Origin: Acanthornis magna
Lineage: Eukaryota > Chordata > Aves > Passeriformes > Acanthizidae
Length of the DNA stretch: 64,000 nt
Assembly (NCBI GenBank): GCA_036785705.1
Contig: JAWUZG010000351.1
Coordinates: forward strand, 248,001-312,000
Reading direction: 5' to 3'
A program made the position numbers and the translations under genes. Position 1 is the first letter of the stretch; every line of letters starts with the position of its first letter. Under the pieces are notes generated by a model. That model worked only from the letters and a program-made list of their open reading frames with translations. It made no database searches and was not told the DNA's origin. Positions 11,762-22,517 of the stretch are shown one piece after another.

Positions 11762-12325
11762 GTGAAACTTGAGATCATTTGAGTCGAGGAGGTGATAAAA
11801 GTGGACCTTTCTCCTCAGAGCTCCAGGGGCAGTTCTGGAAGAACAGCCACAAAAGCCCAGCCCCACAGGGCTGAATACAGTTTTCTAGGCTTTAGCAAAT
11901 TGGCATCATTGATACAAAGAACCAGTTTGGAGAACACGTGGTAATGCAATTCCCCCCAGGTCAAGCCCCTTCTCTGGAGCCCCCCACCCTTGGTACTAGT
12001 TGGTCTTGTTGACAAAAATGTGTCTCGAAGATTTTGTTCCCAGGAAGAACCAAGACAGAAGAGGGGCCTTGTGCCCCCGGTGGGCTCCAGAGAAAGGCCT
12101 TGACCTGGAAGGAACTGCATCACCACTTGTCCTCCGACTTGGTGCTTTTTACCAATTCTGCTAATTTCCTCAAACCTATCAAATTGTATTCTCCCCCGTG
12201 GACGTGGGCTTTCATGGATATTCTTCCAAAACTGCCCCTGGAGTTCCAAGAAAGCTCCACTTTTCTATGTCCTCCTCGACTAAAATTACCTCAAGCTTCA
12301 TTTCCAGGCTGAAAAAGGCAACAAC
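11738..12325. repeat. Imperfect palindrome (hairpin), arms about 285 bp
   Basis: The two halves, 11738-12033 and 12034-12325, are inverted copies of roughly 75% identity (visual estimate) with almost no spacer. Both outer ends read GCCTGAAAAAGGCAACA or GGCTGAAAAAGGCAACA going outward. A frame of about 50 codons is similar in both arms (LTWxELHxH near the start, LPLE near the end). The left arm runs into GC-rich repeat copy A. Confidence 0.8.
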
Positions 12326-13560
12326 ATGGTGGGGAGACATGAGATGGGCCAGAAACGGGGTGCAGTGGGGTCCAAGTGCTGGACAAGTGGTTCAGGGGTT
12401 GGCAGTGCCCAGGAATAGGGGTTCGGGGGGTCCCAGGGTGAAAAGAAGGGAATGCAGGGACTGTGAGAGGTGGGACATGGTGTCCATGGGGCACCTATGT
12501 CCAGTAAAGGGGAGTCCAGGGCTCTCCAGTGTCAGGAAAAGTGAGGTCACAGGGTGGGAAGAATGATGATCAGGAATGGGGTCCTGGTGCTAAGAGGGGT
12601 TTGGACGCTGGGAAAGACAGGATGGGGTACAGGAGGTCCTAGGGTAAAGGCAAAGCTGGGGGCTGGGACTGGGAGAGGCCGAATGGAAGGGAAAGGGAGT
12701 GGAGGAGTACCCATGTGGCATAAAGGGGTGCAGCAGGGTCCCAAAGCTGGGAAGAAGGTGCAAGGGGATCCCAGTGGCCAGGAATGGGGTTTCAGGGGGG
12801 TCCCAGTGCCATCTGAGGGGGCTCAAGGGGGTCCCGATGTGGAGAAGTTGGTGCAGGGGGTGTCACTAGTGGGGTTGGGGGTGCAGGGGAGTCCCAGTGC
12901 ACAGGAAGGAGGGTTCAGGGCAGTCCCAAGGACAAGGAGATGGGGGGTACAGGGACTGGGAGAGGTGGGATGGTTGGTTCAGAGGGTCCCCAGTGTGCAG
13001 GAATGGGGGGTCAGCTGGGGAGGGGGGTGAAGGCGGCCTCCAGTATTGAGAAAGGGGGAGCTGGAGACTGGGAAAGGCAGGAATGGGGATGCAATGGGTC
13101 CCAGAATGAAGGAAAAGGAGGGTCTGGGGGCTGCAGAGGCGGGATTGCCGGGAAAGGGGGTTCAGAGTAGTCCCAGTGCCAGGAATGGTGGATCAGGAGG
13201 TGCCGGTACTGGGAATGGTGGTTCTGGGGGTCCCGGTGCCAGAAATGGTAGTTCGAGGAGGTCCCAGGGTCAAAGAAAGATGGGGATAGGGGTGGGAGAA
13301 GTGGGATGTCTGGGCAGTTCAGGTGGTACCTGGTGTTGAGGAAAAGAGAATTTGGGGACTGGGAGACGCATGAATGGGGGTGCAGGGGAGCAATGTTCAA
13401 AGCAAAGGGATAGGCTGGGGGCTGGGAGAGGGGGAATGGCCGGGAAAGGGGGTGGAGGGGGGTGCCAGAGCCAGGGAATGGGGTGCAGGGGGGTCTCGGC
13501 ACACAGAAATGGGGAGTGCAAGGGGTCCCTGTGCAGGATAAAGGGGTTCAGGGTCCCGGT
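12326..13560 (+). repeat. G-rich minisatellite (MHC-I intron 1 type)
   Basis: Irregular units of about 30-45 bp with cores such as GTCCCAGTGCCAGGAATGG and GGGGTGCAGGGG. It lies directly 3' of the minus-strand MHC-I exon 1 module at 13.6 kb. The part 12420-12940 is a near copy of 55340-55860. All reading frames through it are repeat artefacts. Confidence 0.85.
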
Positions 13561-13576
13561 GCCGGAGGTGCCACTC

Positions 13577-13625
13577 TCCCCTCACCGCCCCCTCACTCTC
13601 CCCTCCAGTCCCAGCGCTGGAGCCA
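13577..13625 (-). pseudogene. MHC class I leader exon (exon 1), damaged copy
   Basis: The minus-strand start codon at 13625-13623 begins MAPALGL, the start of the bird MHC class I leader, but a deletion follows. The frame turns to EGRVRGR and stops about 15 codons in, so no functional leader is made. A promoter nearly identical to those at 52.3 and 56.6 kb lies upstream. No alpha-domain exons follow to the left; only the minisatellite does. Confidence 0.65.
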
Positions 13626-13860
13626 TGGCGCTGCTCCGCTGCGGCCCCGCCCCCGCCCCCGCCCCCAGGGCCGCCTCCGGCCCCGCGATTGGCGCCGCTG
13701 TTTCCTATTCGCCAATGGCAGCTTGAGCTGCTTGTGACGTCACCGGTCGCCGGGCAGACCTCGGCGGCGCAGGCCGGGAGACGCGACAGTGCCCGAGCGA
13801 GGGCGGGGGAAAGGGGGAATCCCTGGGAATTCCCAGGATCCCCTCAGGGACTCCCAGAGT
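13626..13860 (-). promoter_or_regulatory. MHC class I promoter module 1
   Basis: Minus-strand order: GGGAATTCCC and GGGATTCCCC (NF-kB/enhancer A-like), a conserved 40 bp GC segment, TGACGTCA (13735-13742, X2/CRE-like), CCATTGGC (Y-box-like, 13711-13718), then inverted CCAAT and GGGGCGGGGGC boxes before the ATG. The order and spacing resemble the S-X-Y and enhancer A layout of MHC-I promoters. This copy has a full CRE palindrome, unlike the other two copies. Confidence 0.7.
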
Positions 13861-14334
13861 GAGCTCTGACACCTCCAGTATTATCCCAGTTGCTCCCACT
13901 ATATCCCACTTGCCCACAACACAGTCCCAATTGCCCCCAAACAGTCCCAGTCACTCTGAGTATGATTCCAATATGAGTCCAGTCTCTCCCAGCTGGGCCC
14001 CAGTCACTACCATTTTCCCCCTGCATAGTCGCAGCTCTCCACCATTGGTCCCAGTCAACCCCAGTATGGTTACAGACACTTCGAGCATAGTCCAGATGCC
14101 CTCAGCATGATTGTAGTCACTCCCAGGCACTCCCTGTGTTGCCCCAGTAAGATTCTCGTAATCCCAGTATTTCTCAGGCACTTCCAGTGCATCCCCATTG
14201 CTTCCAGCATGTACTCAGACATGCTGACCCAGTTAGCCCCAGTTGTTTGCAGCATCACCCCAATTTCTCTCAAATTTCTCCTAATTTTTCCCTCAGTTCA
14301 TCCAGAAGCCCAAATCTGGCTCCCAGTATGAACC
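13861..14334 (-). repeat. CCAGT/ACTGG minisatellite upstream of MHC module 1
   Basis: Irregular units of about 20-26 bp built on CCCAGTYRCYCCCAGTATG. The same family in reverse orientation lies upstream of MHC module 2 (51398-52290), so promoter and upstream repeat form one block. Confidence 0.8.
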
Positions 14335-16190
14335 TCCAGGAGGAGGACGAGGACGAGGACGAGAATGAGGAGGAGAAAGAAGTGGAGGAGGAGTAGAAAG
14401 ACGACGTCGAGGAGGAGGAGGAGGTGGAGGAGGAGGAGGTCGAAGTCCAGGAGGAGGATGAGGTGGATGAGGAAGGGGAGGAGGAGGGGGGGAAGGAGGA
14501 GGATGGGGAGGGGGACGAGGAGAAGAAGGAGGAAGAGGAAGAGGAGGAGAAGGAGGAGGAGGAGGAGGCCAAGAAGCAGGAGAAGGAGGAGGAGGAAGTG
14601 GAGGAGGAGATGGAGGAAGTGGAGAAGGAGGAGGAGGAGGAGGAAGAGGAGGAGGAGGACCACAAGGAGGACAAGGAGAAGGACGAGGAGGATGAAGATG
14701 ATGAGGAGGACGAAGAGGACGAGGAAAAGGAAGAGGAGGAGCACGAGGAGGAGGAGGAGGACGACGACGACAATAAGGAGGAAAAGGATGAGGAAGAGGA
14801 GGAGGAGGAGGACGAGGACGAGAAGGAGGAGGATGAGGAGGAGGTGGAGGAGGAGGAGGACAAGGAGGAGGATGAGGAAGAGGAGGAGGACACAGACGAG
14901 GATGAGGAGGACAAGGAGGAGGACAAGGAGGAGCACGAGGACGAGGAGGATGAGGATGAGGAGGACAATGAAGAGGATGAGGAGGAGGACAAAGAGGACG
15001 ACAAGGAGGACAAGGAGGAGGACAAGGAGGAGGACGAGGATGAGGAGGACAAGGAGGAGGACAAGGAGGAGCACGAGGACGAGGAGGACGAGGATGAGGA
15101 GGACAATGAGGAGGATGAGGAGGAGGACAAAGAGGACGACAAGGAGGAGGAGGAGGAGGAGGACGAGGAAGAGGAGGAGGTGGAGGAGGAGGACAAGGAG
15201 GAGGAGGAGGAGGACAACGCGACGACGACGAGGAGGACGAGGAGGAGAAGGAGGAGGTGGAGGAGGAGGTGGACGAGGAGGAGGAGGAAGTGGAGGAGGA
15301 GGAGGTGGAGGAGGACGATGATGATGACTACGATGACAACGAGGAAGACGAGGATGAGGAGGACGAGGAGGAGGAGGAGGAGAAGGAGGAAGAGGAGGAG
15401 GACGAGGAGGTGGAGGAGGACGAGGAGGAGAACGAGGAGCACAAGGAGGAGGAGGACAAGGAGGATGAGGAAAAGGAGGAGAAGGAGGAGGTGGAAGAGG
15501 AGGAGGAGGTGGAGGAGGACAAGCACGAGGAGGAGGAGGATGATGATAAAGACAACGAGGAGGAGGAGGACGAGGAGGAGGAGGACAAGGAGGAGGGCGA
15601 GGAGGAGGCTGAGGTCGAGGATAAGGACAAGGAGGAGCATGAGGAGGAGGAGGAGGAGGACAATGACGAGGAAGAGGAGGAGGACAATGACGAGGAAGAG
15701 GAGGAGGAGGAGGACGAGGAGGAGAACGAGGAGGACGAGGAGGAGAACGAGGAGGACAAGGAGGATGAGGAGGACTGGGAGGAGGAGGACGAGGAGGAGA
15801 ATGAGATGGAGGAGCACGAGCAGGAGGAGGTGGAGGAGGAGGTGGAGAAGTAGAAGGTGGAGGAGGAGGAGGAGGAGGACGACGACAACGAGGATGAGGA
15901 GGGGGACGAGGACGAGGACAAGGAGGAGCACAAGGAGGAGGAGAAGGACGAGGAGGAGGACGAGGAGGAGGAGGTGGAGGAGGAGGACGACGACATTGAC
16001 AACGACGACAACGAGGATGACGAGGAGGAGGACAAGGAGGACGAGGAGGAGAAGGACGAGGAGGATGAGGAGGACAAGGAGGAGTAGGAGGATGTGGAGA
16101 AGGATGAGGAGGATGAGGAAAAGGAGGAGGTGGAGGAGAAGGTGGAGGAGGAGGTGGAGGAGGATGAGGACGAGGACAAGGAGGAGAACA

Positions 16191-16221
<31 letters not shown>

Positions 16222-16853
16222 GGTGGAGGAGGAGGAGGAGGAGAACGACAATGATGACGACGACGAGGAAGAGGAGGGGATGAGGAGGAGGAGGAGGAGG
16301 CTGAGGAGGACGATGAGGAGCACGAGGAAGACGAGGAGGAGGACGAGGAGGAGGAGGATGGTGGGGAGGAGGATGGGGGGGAGGATGAGGAGGAGGAGGA
16401 CAAGGGCGACAAGATCAAGGAGGACAAGAAGGAGGAGGACGACGAGGAGGACAAGGAGGTGGACAAGGATGAGGAGGACGAAGAGGAGGAGAAGGATGAG
16501 AAGGACGAGGAGAAGCACGAGGAGAAGGACGAGGACAAGCAGGAGGACGAGGAGGAGGAGGACAAGGAGGACGAGGAGGAGGACGAGGACAAGCAGGAGG
16601 ACGAAGAGGAGGAGAAGGAGGACGAGGAGGACGAAGTGGATGAGGAAGAAGAGGATGAGGAAGAAGAAGAGGAGGAGCACGAGGAGGACGAGGATGAGGA
16701 GGAGGAGGAGAGGACATGGACGAGAAGGAGGAAGAGCACGAGGAGGAGGATGAGGAGGAGGACAAGGCGGTCGACGAGGAGGAAGAGGAGGAGGAGGAGG
16801 ACGAGGACAAGGAGGAATAGGAGGAGGATGAAGAGGACGAGGAGGAGGATGAG
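14335..16853 (+). repeat. 2.5 kb GGA/GAC purine tract
   Basis: Almost pure purine on the plus strand, built of GAG, GAC and AAG triplets. A direct duplication with a period of about 138 bp is visible (14906 onward versus 15044 onward). The triplet periodicity leaves long open frames: a Glu/Asp/Lys frame of about 620 codons on plus, and Ser- and Leu-rich frames on minus. None has a conserved domain. The tract ends exactly at the LTR start at 16854. Confidence 0.9.
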
Positions 16854-17514
16854 TGAAACACAGGCTTTTCTTTTAGACACTTAAATGTAGAGATTTTAGA
16901 TAAAAGTTCTGTTAAAATCAACTAGAATAGAAAAAGATGCAGAACTCAGAAAGAAATTAATGATTAAATGCAGAGTAGCCCTTTGATTATTTGAAATTTA
17001 CTCAGCTGTGCTTAGAATAGACAATTAATAATCTTAAGAAAAGAGGTTCAAAGGAGAGCCTAGACAGTTACAAATTTTGCCCAGATGCAACCTACTTAGA
17101 AGCAATAGAAGAGAGCATTGGGAGTTTTCCAGGGTCAAATGTATTGTCAAAAATCAACAAAGTAAGAAAGTCACACTGAGGAAGACTCATATTACTTCAT
17201 CCAAAGCAGCCCTCAGACTCAAATTAACGACCACCGACTCAATTCCATTGCAGGAACTCTGCATGCTTAATGACTTTTTGGTAATTTCCATATGAAGCGG
17301 GGAATGGGAGGCGCTTATGCCAACCACGCTTTTTTGTGATAGATAAATAAGTTCTGTGTTGCATTGTAACTTCAGAGCTGTACAGTTGGGAGTTATCCCT
17401 GAAGCTCTCCAGCGCTGAAATAAACATATACATTCCAACCTTAACAAGTTAGAGAGCCTTTGTCCGTCACAGGTGGATATTGATATTAGATCTATATGTG
17501 CACTTTAATAATTC
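16854..17514 (+). mobile_element. LTR of the ERV1 family, left copy
   Basis: It starts TGAAACACAGG and aligns to 24605-25274 throughout; an AATAAA lies at about 17418. The family LTR ends TTCA, but this copy stops at ...AATTC, one base short. The left neighbour is the purine tract and the right neighbour is the GC-rich repeat. No target-site duplication is visible, and the following TGGGTGCC belongs to the GC-rich repeat (also present at about 20790 without an LTR), so it is not a primer-binding site. It is a solo LTR or a recombination junction. Confidence 0.85.
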
Positions 17515-18921
17515 TGGGTGCCTTTGACAAGCCGGGAGAGCCTTGTGGAAGCCCATGGAATCATTGGTGCTAGCAGCAACCTGCTCCAGGTGGGCTCGTC
17601 TCTCCTGCCTTGCAGAGGTGCTGGCAGGACCCTGCCCCGGTACCCGTGGCTGGCCAGGGGCTCACGGCTTGCCAGGGGAAATGGCTCTGCTCCAGGACAG
17701 CCCCCTCCGCACATGGCATGCAGGTGCATTTTGTGCTCTCTCGTGGCACACAGGGGGAAAAAATCAAGGCTGAGCCAGCCCCTTTGCCTGCCCCCAGCCC
17801 ATCTCCGGGCTTCTTGTGGCATCAGGGCGGGGCAAATTTGGTCGGAACCTTTGTTTCACTTGGCTGCAGTGCCGGCCCTGCCTGGGCACCTAGCTGCTGC
17901 TGGGACATGCTGTGTCCCGATTCCACCTTCCCCCAACACCTCCCCAGCCGTGGACAAGCTTTGGGGCACTTTGGGGTGCTCCTCCCTGCCCCGCCCCTGC
18001 CGCTCTCCCCCGTGCCTCCCAAAACTCCCCCGTGCAGGAGGAGGAGTAGGAGGAGGGGGGGACTCCCAAGAGCTGCTGCTGTCCCGGCTTCGTGGAAAGC
18101 CGCCCCCCGCCCGTCCTTGTCCCCGCTGCCTGGCAGCCGCCAAAGCGGACGAGGCCGAGGTGGGGAGGGGACCCCGACGCCAGCTAAGCTCGGCTCGGTT
18201 CAGCTAAGCTCGGCTCGGCCCGGCCGGGCGTGGAGCGGAGCGAGGGTGTTGCCGTGGCTACAGAGGCGTGGCCGCCGGCCGGCGCTGCTGCCACCGGCAG
18301 CAGTGGCCTACGGCGGCCAGCAAGGGCCAAGCTAAAAACGCAAAGGGCGCTTGGAGGACACGGGCACCCCGGGAGCGGGGCCGTGAAACCGGCAGCGGCA
18401 GCGGGGTGGGCTCGGCGTGGGGCCGAGAAGTGGGGACCATGCAAAGTCCCTTTCCAGTGGCCGCCTGCCGGGAGCGCTCAGCACCCGGAAATGCAGCCTT
18501 TTTGGGGCTGCGCACGGGCGCCGCCGCCCCTGCAGGACGCTCAGGGGAGGCGGTGCACCAAGGGAGGGCTCGAGCAGGCCACGGGGCGGCAGGTGGGGGG
18601 GTTGCCGGCAGGCGATTGAGCAGGGCCAGCCTTTGTGCTGCCACCCTGGCAGTGCTTGGGCTCCTGCTTCCCTCCATCGGGAAGCACCCCCCTGGGCTTT
18701 CAAGCGCCTCCAGGAGTGACTTGCCAATGATTCTGCCCTCTTGGCGGGGGCGGGGCTTTGCTGCGCAACCTGCTCCTTCCCACCCCCCCAGCTTTCCCTC
18801 CCCCCGTGTCCTGCCCAACTCCGGCTGTGCTCCCGGGGTGGCTGTGACTGCAGGAAAGGGGCACCCACCCCCTCCAAATGGCACATTTCTGCCTCACCTC
18901 TAGACACAAGTCGGAGCGGCA
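17515..18921 (+). repeat. GC-rich 1.4 kb repeat, copy B
   Basis: Full-length plus-strand copy of the element, inverted at 10378-11761 and partly repeated at 20740-21518. It contains tandem CTAAGCTCGGCTCGG units near 18184-18215 and a CCGGCCGGCG-rich CpG core. No protein domain was recognised in any frame. Confidence 0.85.
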
Positions 18922-19559
18922 GACTGCCTGCCACTGCCCTTTTGGCCTCCAAGCTGCCCAAGCGGGCCTTTGCAGGGAGCTGGGGGGGCGGCAGGGCCCT
19001 GGCTGTTTGCTGGAGAGGCCTGCCTGCCTGCCTTCGCTCGCTCGCTCGCTCGCACAGGGGCTCAGTCTCCTGCGGCATGGGCAGCTGCAGCACAGTGTGC
19101 AGGCCAAGGGATCATCCCTGCCACTTTCCCACCCCAGGCGGCCCCCACTCCCCATCCCCCCGGCCTGGAGCAGCCATGCTCCACGCCAGGACACCGCTGT
19201 CACCTGCACAGCCAAGGCCTCACAGCAGCGGGCCTTGTGTACCACCAGGCCTGCGGCAGGGCCAGCCTTGGGCCTCGTGGGCACACGAGGAAGGGGCCAC
19301 AACACTGTGTGCGCCCTGGCCCTGCTGCCGCTCCCCCTGGCGCTGGCCAGGCAGGAGCTCCCAGCCAGCCCGCCAGCTGCTCCCACAGCCAAGGGCCAAC
19401 TGGCACCCTGGGGCTTGCCCAAGCCAGGGGCCATTGTGACACGGCGGTGGTGTCACCGTGTCACAGGCAGGCACCCTGGAGACGCTGGCTGTGTTGACGC
19501 CGTGGAATGTTATTGGAAGCCAGGCTCCCCTGTGGCACCACGGCGCCTCAGGGAAGTGT
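18922..19559 (+). other. GC-rich flank, unclassified
   Basis: It continues the GC-rich composition past the point where copy A ends. It contains a short (CTCG)n run at 19036-19052. No gene was recognised, and no second copy of this stretch was seen in the window. Confidence 0.5.
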
Positions 19560-20135
19560 GGAGACGGCAGAAAACAAGAGAGGAAAAGAAAGAGAGAAAG
19601 AAAGAGAGGAAGGGAGGAAGGGAGGAAGGGAGGAAGGGAGGGAGGGAGGGAGGGAGGGAGGGTGCAGAAGGAAGGAAAGAAGGAAGGAGAAAGAAAAAGA
19701 AAGAATGAAAGACAGAGAGAAAGAAAGAAAGGGAGAATATAGAGAGAAAGAGAGAATGAAAGAAGTAGAGAAAAGAGAAAGATAGAGAGAAAGAGAGGAA
19801 TTAAGAAAGAAAGAGGGGAAGAGAGAAAGAAAGAGAGAAAGAAAGAGAGGAAGGAAGGAAGGAAGGAGAGAAAGATAGAAAGAGAGATTAAGAGAGTGAT
19901 AAAGATTGAAAGAGAGAAAGAGAGAATGAGGGAAAGAAAGAAAGAAAGGGAAAGATAGAGAGAAAGAGAGAGATAAAGAAAGCAAGAAAGAAAGAGGAAA
20001 AGAATGAAAGAAAAAAGAGAGAGAGAGAGGGAAAGAGAGAGAAAGAGAGAAAGAAAGAAAGTGAGAAAGAAAAAGAGAAAGAGAGAAAGAAAGAAAGTGA
20101 GAAAGAAAAAGAGAAAGAGAGAAAGAAAGGAAGGT
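19560..20135 (+). repeat. GAAA/GGAA purine microsatellite
   Basis: About 575 bp of nearly uninterrupted purine on plus, with GAAA, GAGA, GGAA and GGGA units, for example a (GGAA/GGGA) run at 19608-19662. The Lys/Arg/Glu frames on plus and Ser/Leu/Phe frames on minus are artefacts. Confidence 0.9.
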
Positions 20136-20610
20136 GCTAAGGCTGAACGTGTCAATGGAAGCCTCAAAACACAGAGGACTCCAAGTGGTCAAAAACATCC
20201 AAGACATAGGTTCAGGCCTGGCCTCAAGCCTTCCAGAGAGTCCGCGTACAACCCAGGCGGAGAGAGACAACAGGAGGAAATATTTAGGAAATATTGTGTG
20301 GCAGGCCATAGCAAGCGAAGTCTCTGGCAAGAAAAATGGCGAGATGAGAAAGCAGCTTACCTTGCCAAGGTATCGAACAGCTTGGAAGTTCCACTTTGCC
20401 GAAACTCTGCACATTCGTCACCTTCTCCACACGCACCTGCCCACCTCTTCCTGCCTGGAGACTGAAGCTGTGCTCCATGGAAAAACAGGCACTTTACCAA
20501 CCAAGTCCAGAGCACCGTTCCAAGTCCCGATGACCCTCACTGAAGGTGAGGTTACGGCCAGAGGACCCGCAATTCACTGCTCCAGAGTGAAGAACACCTG
20601 TGCTTCTGAA
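20136..20610 (+). pseudogene. Decayed retroviral integrase C-terminal fragment
   Basis: At the left end a frame reads AERVNGSLKTQ, similar to the (V)ER(M)N(x)(T)LK motif that follows the catalytic Glu of retroviral integrases. At 20516-20596 another frame reads PFQVPMTLTEG and IHCSRVK, like the integrase C-terminal domain (PFQVLLT...WIHxSRVK). The two pieces are in different frames, and the middle is unreadable. If correct, this is the worn 3' end of a gamma-type pol. Confidence 0.4.
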
Positions 20611-20739
20611 ACAGCTAGAAGACAAAAGCGGATACAAATCAAGATGGGGCCATTTCAATGGTTCCCTTATCCGTGCCTGTTATCTGCACAGCTGCTAATC
20701 CCGACTCAGATTTGGCCTCCAAATCCACATGGAACTTTC

Positions 20740-21518
20740 ATCCAGAATGGACTTTCACTTCTAGGCTGAAAAAGGCAACAGAGGGACACTGGGGCGCCTT
20801 TGACAAGCCGGGAGAGCCTTGTGGAAGCCCATGGAATCATTGGTGCTAGCAGCAACCTGCTCCAGGTGGGCTCGTCTCTCCTGCCTTGCAGAGGTGCTGG
20901 CAGGACCCTGCCCCGGTACCCGTGGCTGGCCAGGGGCTCACGGCTTGCCAGGGGAAATGGCTCTGCTCCAGGACAGCCCCCTCCGCACATGGCATGCAGG
21001 TGCATTTTGTGCTCTCTCGTGGCACACAGGGGGAAAAAATCAAGGCTGAGCCAACCCCTTTGCCTGCCCCCAGCCCATCTCCGGGCTTCTTGTGGCATCA
21101 GGGCGGGGCAAATTTGGTCGGAACCTTTGTTTCACTTGGCTGCAGTGCCGGCCCTGCCTGGGCACCTAGCTGCTGCTGGGACATGCTGTGTCCCGATTCC
21201 ACCTTCCCCCAACACCTCCCCCAGCCGTGGACAAGCTTTGGGGCACTTTGGGGTGCTCCTCCCTGCCCCGCCCCTGCCGCTCTCCCCCGTGCCTCCCAAA
21301 ACTCCCCCGCGCAGGAGGAGGAGTAGGAGGAAGGGGGGACTCCTAAGAGCTGCTGCTGTCCCGGCTTCGTGGAAAGCCTCCCCCTGCCCGTCCTTGTCCC
21401 CACTGCCTGGCAGCCGCCAAAGCGGACGAGGCCGAGGTGGGGAGGGGACCCCGACGCCAGCTAAGCTCGGCTCGGTTCAGCTAAGCTCGGCTCGGCCCAG
21501 CCGGGCGCGGAGCGGAGC
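20740..21518 (+). repeat. GC-rich repeat, copy C (truncated)
   Basis: It begins with GGCTGAAAAAGGCAACAGAG (also the outer end of the 12 kb palindrome arms), continues with the copy B sequence from CCTTTGACAAGCC at about 98% identity (visual estimate), and stops at GCGGAGC (21518), halfway through the element. The next bases are unrelated and AT-rich. Confidence 0.85.
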
Positions 21519-21809
21519 TATAGCCTATGAGTGTCTTTGTATTACCATAGGCTGCTACATATTTAAATCCTGAAAAACTGGTTCTTCAACTTCTGCTGGG
21601 TTGATTAAGATCAGCTGACTTTTGGATCCACCCTAGAGTAGCTGTTTAGAAGACAATAGGCTGGAATGTCTTCCCTCTAGCTATTCCCTGATTGGTATTT
21701 CAAAACTTGTCTTCATCTCAATCTCCCCTAAGGTTTTAATATTCTTAGCATCTTTTGCTAGGCAATAATTTCCATAAGACTTTCCTATTTCTTCTTCCCC
21801 AACACCTGT
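21519..21809. other. Spacer, no gene seen
   Basis: AT-rich DNA between the broken end of GC-rich copy C and the first readable pol codons of ERV1. Nothing was recognised. Confidence 0.4.
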
Positions 21810-22489
21810 TTGCTGTGGTCATTAGTGCAGAAAGAACATGAGAAAACACATTGGGGTATAGATGCTCTGTACAATTATTTGAAAGAAAAAATCATAGCCA
21901 GGAAATTGCAGAGCACAGTAATATTGGTAACTCGTCAGTGTAGTCTTTGCCTCCGAACTAATCCTAAAAATACCCCAAAGCCTAAAATTGGACAAATTGG
22001 GAAAGGCTGTGGGCCGGGACAGCAATGCCTTGGCCCCAGGCCCTCCCATTAGCGTTCGTAGGAATTTGGACAAAACCGATAACAAAATTAAAATTGAGTC
22101 CCTTTGAAATATTGTATGGGAGGCCATATGCAGTCCAAGAAGGCACTTCACCCATCCAAGTGGAAGAAAAGACCCTACACAGATGCATAGTAGCTCTGAA
22201 TAAACAGCTTGGAAAAATTGAGAAATATGTGGCTGGAGCCCAAAACAGGGAACTAGATGGGCCAGTACACGATGTACAACCTGGATATTATGTGTATGTT
22301 AAGTCTTTTGCAGAGAAGATCCTAGAACCGCAGCGGGAGGGACCATTCCAAGTGCTCCTCACGACCTTCACTGCGATCAAGATCAAGGAACAGAAAGCCT
22401 GGATTCACCATTCCCGAGTGAAGAAGGCTCTTGACAGAATTTGGAGAGTAACACCAGGTGAAGATGAACTGAAGCTGAAGCTGACCTGA
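21810..22489 (+). pseudogene. ERV1 pol remnant: integrase N- and C-terminal parts
   Basis: The first part (to about 22010) has the HHCC zinc-binding pattern (EHEKTH...CSLC). The second (about 22040-22486, another frame) has the C-terminal domain ([30 protein letters not shown]). The catalytic core with its D,D and E residues is deleted between them, so no active integrase is possible. The sequence type is gammaretrovirus-like. Env follows after a few bases. Confidence 0.8.
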
Positions 22490-22517
22490 AAAAGTGAATA
22501 GTGGACTTGTAGGTGTT

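Noticed and set aside
12326..13560. CRISPR-like or coding tandem repeat
   Set aside because: Units are degenerate, lack a constant repeat/spacer pattern and the genome is vertebrate; it is a minisatellite.
14424..16283. A 619-codon acidic frame (and 860- and 553-codon Ser/Leu/Pro frames on minus)
   Set aside because: Pure triplet-repeat composition, no domain, no start context and frames open on both strands; the frame exists because the array is built of triplets.
17515..17535. TGGGTGCC after the left ERV1 LTR as a primer-binding site
   Set aside because: The same sequence starts the GC-rich repeat at about 20790 without an LTR, and it does not resemble the tRNA 3' ends I know.
19548..20414. 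288- and 315-codon Ser/Leu/Phe-rich frames on minus
   Set aside because: Translations of the GAAA microsatellite.
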